Both the position numbers and the translations under genes were made by a program. The notes under the pieces are model-generated. The model made no database searches. It saw only the letters and a program-made list of their open reading frames with translations, and had not been told where the DNA came from. DNA of 27,247 nucleotides from WS-2 sp964650245 (lineage in GTDB: Bacteria > Eisenbacteria > RBG-16-71-46), in assembly GCA_964650245.1 (NCBI GenBank), contig CAZYQK010000028.1, positions 1-27,247 of the forward strand. The letters run 5' to 3'. Of this stretch, positions 22,841-27,247 are shown one piece after another. How positions within the stretch are numbered: position 1 is the first letter of the stretch; each line of letters starts with the position of its first letter.

Positions 22841-23382
22841 GGCCCGGGTCGCCGCGCCGCCGCGCGCACCGCGTCGAGCACCGCGTCCGCCACCTGCGCG
22901 GGAGTCCGCCCGTCGGTGGGCACGCGGAACTCGGACGCCTCGGCGTAGAGCGGGGCGCGCGCCTCGAGCAGGCGTTCGAGCTCGCGCTCCGGCACGGCGC
23001 CGCGCAGGAGCGGCCGGGCGAGGCCGTCGACGCCGATGCGCCGCGCCGACTCGGCGGGCGGGACCTCGAGCCAGACCACGTGGCAGCGCGCGCGGAGCGT
23101 GACGCGTCGCGCCGGGTCGAGCACGATTCCGCCGCCGCACGCGAGCACTCTGGCACCGGCCGCAAGCGCCTGCTCCAGAAGAACGCTCTCACGGCGCCGG
23201 AACCACGGCTCGCCGGAGCGCTCGAACAGCTCGGCGATGGTGCACCCCTCCTCCGCCTCCAGCATGGCGTCGAGGTCGGCGACCACCGTGCCGAGCCGCT
23301 CGCCGAGAATGCGCGCCACCGCGCTCTTGCCGGCACCCATGAGCCCGATCAGGGCGATCGGGCGATCGAGCTCGAATTCCAC
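22837..23382 (-). CDS. aroK: Shikimate kinase
   Basis: Shikimate kinase phosphorylates shikimate at the 3-OH in the pathway to aromatic amino acids. It has 181 residues, with the P-loop ALIGLMGAGKSAVARIL, the shikimate-binding DLDAMLEAEEGCTIAELFE (DxD), FRRRESVLLEQAL, the GGGIVLDPARR loop, the lid RIGVDGLARPLL, and the RAPLYAEASEFRV adenine-loop region. All are canonical. No aroB follows, although aroK-aroB pairs near pilQ are common in other bacteria; here aroK alone lies downstream of pilQ behind a terminator. It couples to the DUF4292 gene through ATGA. Confidence 0.95.
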   Translation of the reverse strand: MEFELDRPIALIGLMGAGKSAVARILGERLGTVVADLDAMLEAEEGCTIAELFERSGEPWFRRRESVLLEQALAAGARVLACGGGIVLDPARRVTLRARCHVVWLEVPPAESARRIGVDGLARPLLRGAVPERELERLLEARAPLYAEASEFRVPTDGRTPAQVADAVLDAVRAAARRPGP

Positions 23383-23471
23383 CGGCCGAGACTAGCACAG
23401 CCCGGGCGCGGGTCCGGCCCGCGGGCCGGCGCGGCGTCGCCCGCCATGTCGCCGGCGCTCGAAACGCGAAA

Positions 23472-23497
23472 GCCGCCGGACCCTCAGGACCGGCGGC
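23472..23497 (-). terminator. Rho-independent-like terminator after pilQ
   Basis: GCCGCCGG/CCGGCGGC form an eight-pair stem, with two further G-C pairs beyond an A-A mismatch (T-T on the transcribed strand) and a four-base loop. On the minus strand it is followed by the short T-containing tail CTTTCGCGTTTCG. It lies 24 bases beyond the pilQ stop and before aroK, so it probably ends the pil operon at least partly. Confidence 0.6.
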
Positions 23498-23520
23498 CTC
23501 GCCTCGTACGAGATGCGGTG

Positions 23521-24894
23521 CTACTTGCTCGCCATGTTCTCGATCAGTCGCGGCGTCACGAAGATGATGAGCTCGCGGTTCTGGCGCACGGTGTTGTCCG
23601 AGCGGAAGAACATGCCCAGCAGGGGGATGTCCTTGAGCATCGGCACGCCGCGCCGGATCGACGAGTCGTTGGTGCGGATCAGCCCGCCGATCACCGCGGT
23701 CTGGCCATCGTCCACCATGACGCGCGTGTCCGCCTCGCTGGTGTTGATGATTACGCCGCCCTGCACCGTGCTCTGGGTGGAGAGGTCGCTCACCTCGGGG
23801 TGCAGGTCCATGATGATCTTCCTGTCCGAGGTCAGGTGAGGCGTGACTTTGAGCATGATGCCGATGGTCTGCAGCTGCGAGACCGGGTTGCCCGCGACGT
23901 CCTGAACGATGAGCGGGATCTTCTGCCCGACCAGGATCTTGGCCTCGCGGTTGTCCACGGTGGTGATGCGCGGGTTGGAGATGATGTTGGCCTTGCGGTT
24001 CTGCTCCAGCAACTGGAGCTGGGCTTCGAAGTCGCCCCAGTTCTTGAAGATGCCGTAGGTGATGGTCGCCGCCGGATCCGCGATCGTCGACTTCACGTCG
24101 GGATAGAGGCCGTTGTTCGGGTCGTTGTTCGGATTGAACGGGAACAGGTCGAGCGGCTTGCCGGCCTGAGGGTTGCCGAAGGGATAGACGAAATGCTCCG
24201 ACTTGCCGCCGACCCGCCAGTCGACGCCGAGCCCGCGCAGCGCTTCGGCATCCACGTCCACCAGCTTGGCCGTGATCTCGATCTGCGGAGTGGTCGAGTC
24301 GAGCGAGATCGCCATCTGTTCCACCCGCTCGACGCTGCTGGGCAGGTCGTTGATGATGAGCGAGTTGGTGCGCCGCTCGACCTGAACGCTGCCGCGCCGC
24401 GTCAGCGAGGGCTGGAGCGACGTCGCCATCTCTGCGGCGTTCGCGTAGTTGAGCTTGATGATGCGGGTCTCGAGCGGCGCGAGCTCCATCTGCTTCGCCC
24501 TCGCCTGCTCGCGGTCGACCGCCTCGGTCTGGAGCTTGGAGGCCTCGTCCACCCGCAGGATGCCGCCGTCTTCGATGTAGTCGAGGCCGCTGCTGCGCAG
24601 GATCTGGCGCAGCGCGTCCTGCCAGCCCACGTTCTTGAGCGATGCCTTGACCGTCGCCTTCACGTTGGTGCCGACCACGATGTTCCGCCCGCTGAACTCC
24701 GCGATCGCGCGGACCACGGTGCGGATGTCGGCCCCTTCCACGTCGACGCTGAAGGTGCCCGCACCCGTCCGCTCCAGGCCGACCTGCTGGACGGCGCTCG
24801 ACGACTGCTGCGCCGTCGCGGGGGTGGCCGCCAGCACCGCCAGCCACGTGACGGCCGTGAGCGCGAGGCCCAAGAGGACCCTACCGGTTCGCAT
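23521..24894 (-). CDS. pilQ: Type IV pilus secretin PilQ
   Basis: PilQ forms the outer-membrane ring through which the pilus passes. The 457 residues have a signal peptide (about 1-28, ending ATPATAQ) and an STN/N-terminal secretin domain (about 46-116, VEGADIRTVVRAIAEFSGRN). A secretin N1-type domain follows (about 140-200, RIIKLNYANAAEMATSLQPS). The secretin beta-domain runs from about 205 to 455, with SNPRITTVDNREAKILVGQK, VTPHLTSDRKIIMDLHPEVS, VDDGQTAVIGGLIRTND and VPMLKDIPLLGMFFRSD, ending ELIIFVTPRLIENMASK. No AMIN peptidoglycan-binding repeats precede the STN domain, so it is shorter than proteobacterial PilQ (usually over 600 residues). Its start overlaps the pilP-like gene by 14 bases. 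Confidence 0.94.
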   Translation of the reverse strand: MRTGRVLLGLALTAVTWLAVLAATPATAQQSSSAVQQVGLERTGAGTFSVDVEGADIRTVVRAIAEFSGRNIVVGTNVKATVKASLKNVGWQDALRQILRSSGLDYIEDGGILRVDEASKLQTEAVDREQARAKQMELAPLETRIIKLNYANAAEMATSLQPSLTRRGSVQVERRTNSLIINDLPSSVERVEQMAISLDSTTPQIEITAKLVDVDAEALRGLGVDWRVGGKSEHFVYPFGNPQAGKPLDLFPFNPNNDPNNGLYPDVKSTIADPAATITYGIFKNWGDFEAQLQLLEQNRKANIISNPRITTVDNREAKILVGQKIPLIVQDVAGNPVSQLQTIGIMLKVTPHLTSDRKIIMDLHPEVSDLSTQSTVQGGVIINTSEADTRVMVDDGQTAVIGGLIRTNDSSIRRGVPMLKDIPLLGMFFRSDNTVRQNRELIIFVTPRLIENMASK

Positions 24895-25561
24895 TCGAGT
24901 GATCTCCCTTCCGCGTCAATGGAACGACTACCGACTGGGTTTGACCATCCACCGTGAGCTTCACCACGACGGCCTCGCGCCTCAGCTCCTCGACGACGCC
25001 GTTCATGACCTTGTCGCCGGGGCGGAGCACGAGGCTGTTGCCGCGTCCGTCCTCCACCAGCGCGAACTTGTCTTCCGATCCCCACACCACACCGACCACC
25101 TTCATGCCGCCGATGTCCACCGGCGCGTCTCCGCCGAGGTCCGCACCCACGAAGTCACCGCCCACCATGGCCTGGAACGGATCGCGCCGGCCGAGCGCGT
25201 TGTACTGGTAGGTGAGCTGGTCGTCGAGATGAGCCGTGGACTGGACGCCGGTCGGCGCCGCCCCGCCCGGGCGCAGCGACGGGCCGGCGATGCTCTTCGT
25301 CGCCGGCGCCACCCGCACCGGCTTCGCCGCGACCGGAGTCACCCTCGGATTCACGGCCGGCGTGACCGAAGCGGCCCGGGCGGGTTTCGTGGCCGGCGTG
25401 GCCGCGGCGCGGGCGTCACCGGGCGCCATCCACTCGGAGGTGGTGCGCAGCATCAGCGTCGCCACGCTCCCGAGCAACAGGCCCACCGCGATGACGGAGA
25501 CCGCGGCGCGCACGTTGCCGGTGCCCGCTTCGGCCGGATTCTCAGGACGCTTTGCGAGCAT
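24881..25561 (-). CDS. PilP-like type IV pilus assembly protein, membrane-anchored
   Basis: It lies between pilO and pilQ, where pilP belongs. The 226 residues have one N-terminal transmembrane helix (about 25-45, AAVSVIAVGLLLGSVATLML) and a long Ala/Pro/Thr/Lys-rich linker (about 55-120). A C-terminal beta-domain (about 125-220) contains the PilP/HofP-type GRRDPFQAMVGG ('RDPF'), MKVVGVVWGSEDKFALVEDG and VLRPGDKVMNGVVEELRREA. Classical PilP is an inner-membrane lipoprotein; here there is no lipobox, so a transmembrane anchor replaces the lipid. It would link the PilN/PilO inner-membrane complex to PilQ. ATG 25561 is chosen because an upstream frame through pilO is low-complexity shadow. It overlaps pilO by 20 bases. 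Confidence 0.85.
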   Translation of the reverse strand: MLAKRPENPAEAGTGNVRAAVSVIAVGLLLGSVATLMLRTTSEWMAPGDARAAATPATKPARAASVTPAVNPRVTPVAAKPVRVAPATKSIAGPSLRPGGAAPTGVQSTAHLDDQLTYQYNALGRRDPFQAMVGGDFVGADLGGDAPVDIGGMKVVGVVWGSEDKFALVEDGRGNSLVLRPGDKVMNGVVEELRREAVVVKLTVDGQTQSVVVPLTRKGDHSNANR

Positions 25562-26177
25562 TGGAGTCTCCTTCCTTCTTGTTCGCGACAGCCGGAACGG
25601 CGGGCGAGGTGATGAGGCTGTAGGCCGAGGCCGTGAAGTCGACCGCGGTCGTGTACGACGCGTCGGTGCTGGTGTTGGCCTTGAGGTGAACGTTCGACAC
25701 GGTGATGATCCGGCGCAGGTTCGCCAGCTCGGCCATGAACGAGCCGACCTGGTGGTAGCCACCGGTCACCGAGAGCTGCAGGGGCAGCTCCGAGTAGTAC
25801 TGCTCGTTCTTTGGACCGCTCGGGCGGAACGCGACGAACTGCACACCCGTCTGCTGAGCGGCCAGCGTGATCTTGCGCAGCAGGGCCGCGATCTGGCGAT
25901 CGGCTGGCAGCAGCTCGGCGGCGAGCGACCAGCGCTGGTGCAGCTGCTCGTACTCCGCCTCGAAGCGCGGCAGGTCCGCCACCGTGGCGCGCGCGCGCGC
26001 CAGCTCGGTGGACTTCTTCTCGAAGTCGGCCTTGAGACCCTCGATGCGGTCGCGCTGGGTCGGATAGCTGAACGGCAGGAAGTGGGTGAAGAAGAACACT
26101 CCGAGCACGCCACTCACGACCAGGGCGCTCAGAACGATCTTCTGAACCGTCGGGTTCTTCAGATCCAGGTTGGCCAT
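25542..26177 (-). CDS. pilO: Type IV pilus inner-membrane protein PilO
   Basis: PilO pairs with PilN to form the periplasmic alignment subcomplex of the pilus machine. The 211 residues show a short cytoplasmic N-terminus (MANLDLKNPTVQKI), one transmembrane helix (about 14-33, VLSALVVSGVLGVFFFTHFL) and a coiled coil (about 40-80, RDRIEGLKADFEKKSTELAR). A ferredoxin-like periplasmic domain follows (LLRKITLAAQQTGVQFVAFR, LQLSVTGGYHQVGSFMAELA, LRRIITVSNVHLKAN). This is the standard PilO architecture and length. It starts nine bases after pilN. Confidence 0.93.
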   Translation of the reverse strand: MANLDLKNPTVQKIVLSALVVSGVLGVFFFTHFLPFSYPTQRDRIEGLKADFEKKSTELARARATVADLPRFEAEYEQLHQRWSLAAELLPADRQIAALLRKITLAAQQTGVQFVAFRPSGPKNEQYYSELPLQLSVTGGYHQVGSFMAELANLRRIITVSNVHLKANTSTDASYTTAVDFTASAYSLITSPAVPAVANKKEGDSNARKAS

Positions 26178-26186
26178 GTCGTGCTC

Positions 26187-26756
26187 CTAGTTGGCGGGCT
26201 CGTCCGGCGTCACCTGGCAGGTGACGCGGAACTTGACGACCTCGCGCTCGGCGACGGCGCCGCGCTCCGCCACGCCCAGCTCGACGTTGGCGAACAGCGG
26301 CGAGCGCTCGAGGCGCGAGATGAAATCGGAGACCACGAGGTTCGAGAAGGTGACCCCCTCCAGATTGAGAGCGCTACCCGCATCCTGCGTCGCCGCGGTC
26401 AGCCAGAGGTGGTCCGGCACGCAGCGCGCCAGCTCGTCCATGAGCCGTACGCTCTGGGTGCGTCCCTTCTCGAGTTTGGCGATGATGCCGAGCCGAAGGT
26501 CGAGCTCGGCCCGTTCCTGGGCCAGTCGGTTGACGCGCTCGATCTGCGGCGCCAGCGCGCGCGACTGCGCGTCGACCTCGGCGATCGAGCGCGAGAGCGA
26601 GCCGGCGCGCGAGTGCTGTGAGAGCGCCGTGCCGGCGACGACCAGCGCGGCCGCCACCATCAGCACCGCGGGGACCACGAGGTCGCCCGCCTTGAAGCTG
26701 AGCGCGACCTGGCGCTGTGCCTTTTCCTCCCGCGGGAGGAGATTGATCCGGATCAT
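26187..26756 (-). CDS. pilN: Type IV pilus inner-membrane protein PilN
   Basis: PilN binds PilM with its cytoplasmic tail and PilO in the periplasm. The 189 residues begin MIRINLLPREEKAQRQ, carrying the INLLP motif known to insert into PilM. A transmembrane helix (about 28-48, VPAVLMVAAALVVAGTALSQ), a coiled coil (about 53-95) and the Fimbrial assembly domain (RLMDELARCVPDHLWLTAAT, NLVVSDFISRLERSPLFANV) follow. The ATG overlaps the pilM stop as ATGA, so pilN is translationally coupled to pilM and the longer frame into pilM is not used. Confidence 0.94.
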   Translation of the reverse strand: MIRINLLPREEKAQRQVALSFKAGDLVVPAVLMVAAALVVAGTALSQHSRAGSLSRSIAEVDAQSRALAPQIERVNRLAQERAELDLRLGIIAKLEKGRTQSVRLMDELARCVPDHLWLTAATQDAGSALNLEGVTFSNLVVSDFISRLERSPLFANVELGVAERGAVAEREVVKFRVTCQVTPDEPAN

Positions 26757-27247
26757 TTCTTGTCTCCCAGGCGGCGCAGGGCGAGCCCGATGCCGACGGT
26801 CAGAAGGGGCGCCACCTTCATGACGTCCTGCCCCGCGAACAATGCGGGGTCGTAGGCGATGCGGGTCAGGGGATTCGCGATCTCGGCCGGCACGCCGAAT
26901 CGCCGGTTGAGAAACTCCGGAACGCCCGGCGTCAGCGCGCTTCCGCCGCACAGCATGATGCGCGTCACGGGTCCCGCCTCGCCGGCGGTCCGCAGGTAGG
27001 CCTGCGCGCGCTCGAGCGCGGTCGCGAGTCCTTCGCAAGCCTGCTCGATGACCGGGAAGATCTCGAGGCCGCCGCCGGATTCACCGCGCACCGCGGCGGC
27101 CGCCTCGGACTGGCTCAGGTTGAACTTGCGCTGGGCCGCCTCGATGAAGCTGTTGCCGCCGACCTGGAGGTCCTTGGTGAAGAACGGGACCCCGGCCTGG
27201 GTGATGTTGATGTTGGTGATGTCGGCCCCGATGTTCAGGATCGCCAC
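26753..27247 (-). CDS. pilM: Type IV pilus actin-like ATPase PilM, C-terminal part, cut by window edge
   Basis: PilM is a cytoplasmic actin-like ATPase that binds PilN and docks the pilus motor complex. About 165 C-terminal residues are seen. They comprise the second ATPase lobe strand ILNIGADITNINITQAGVPF, FFTKDLQVGGNSFIEAAQRK, a helical stretch around CEGLATALERAQAYLRTA, and the adenosine motif ITRIMLCGGSALTPGVPEF-like region (here VTRIMLCGGSALTPG). A closing LLTVGIGLALRRLGDKK ends the protein. The apparent first codon GTG is interior; the N-terminal half lies beyond the window. It is the first visible gene of the pilMNOPQ run. Confidence 0.94.
   Translation of the reverse strand: MAILNIGADITNINITQAGVPFFTKDLQVGGNSFIEAAQRKFNLSQSEAAAAVRGESGGGLEIFPVIEQACEGLATALERAQAYLRTAGEAGPVTRIMLCGGSALTPGVPEFLNRRFGVPAEIANPLTRIAYDPALFAGQDVMKVAPLLTVGIGLALRRLGDKK

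Overview
This is a very GC-rich, gene-dense stretch of a diderm (Gram-negative-type) bacterial chromosome. Evidence for an outer membrane is a type IV pilus secretin with its PilMNOP partners, two LolA-like lipoprotein-handling proteins, and a lipid A-type lauroyl acyltransferase. Gene content and base composition resemble little-cultured FCB-related lineages such as Eisenbacteria or Gemmatimonadota. That placement is a guess from general knowledge, not a search result.

Left region (1-5781, all minus strand): the start of lepA, a DUF5683 membrane protein, the selenocysteine tRNA (selC), selD, ridA, glmS and a glmM-like phosphohexomutase. selD is itself a selenoprotein gene. An in-frame TGA sits exactly where the catalytic Cys lies in other SelD proteins, and a SECIS-like hairpin follows it. 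The cell therefore makes selenocysteine, and part of the machinery is clustered here; selA and selB are not in the window.

Middle accessory region (about 5.8-8.4 kb): a tyrosine recombinase, an opposing small gene with a HEPN-like RNxxxH motif, a non-coding stretch with GGGCCC-centred repeats, and then tRNA-Thr(CGT) and tRNA-Phe(GAA). It looks like a small integrated element or its remnant next to tRNA genes. No attachment-site duplication could be recognised.

8.5-12.7 kb: a GAF-containing histidine-kinase-like protein on the minus strand, in which the phospho-acceptor His and key ATP-site residues are replaced. It is divergent from a DUF3467 gene and a GH57 alpha-glucan branching enzyme on the plus strand.

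Right region (12.7-27.2 kb, all minus strand): one long, tightly packed run. In transcription order it is pilM (partial), pilN, pilO, pilP-like, pilQ, a terminator, aroK, a DUF4292 lipoprotein, a LolA-like protein, rsmD, coaD, pta, an FmdB-type zinc ribbon, an aconitase-family protein lacking its iron-sulfur cysteines, obg, a HEAT-repeat protein, dprA, an LpxL-type acyltransferase and a YbgC-type thioesterase. Many junctions are 1-4 base start/stop overlaps, which suggests translational coupling.

The strongest leads are the Sec-containing SelD with its hairpin, the pseudo-aconitase, the pseudo-histidine kinase, and the recombinase/HEPN cassette.
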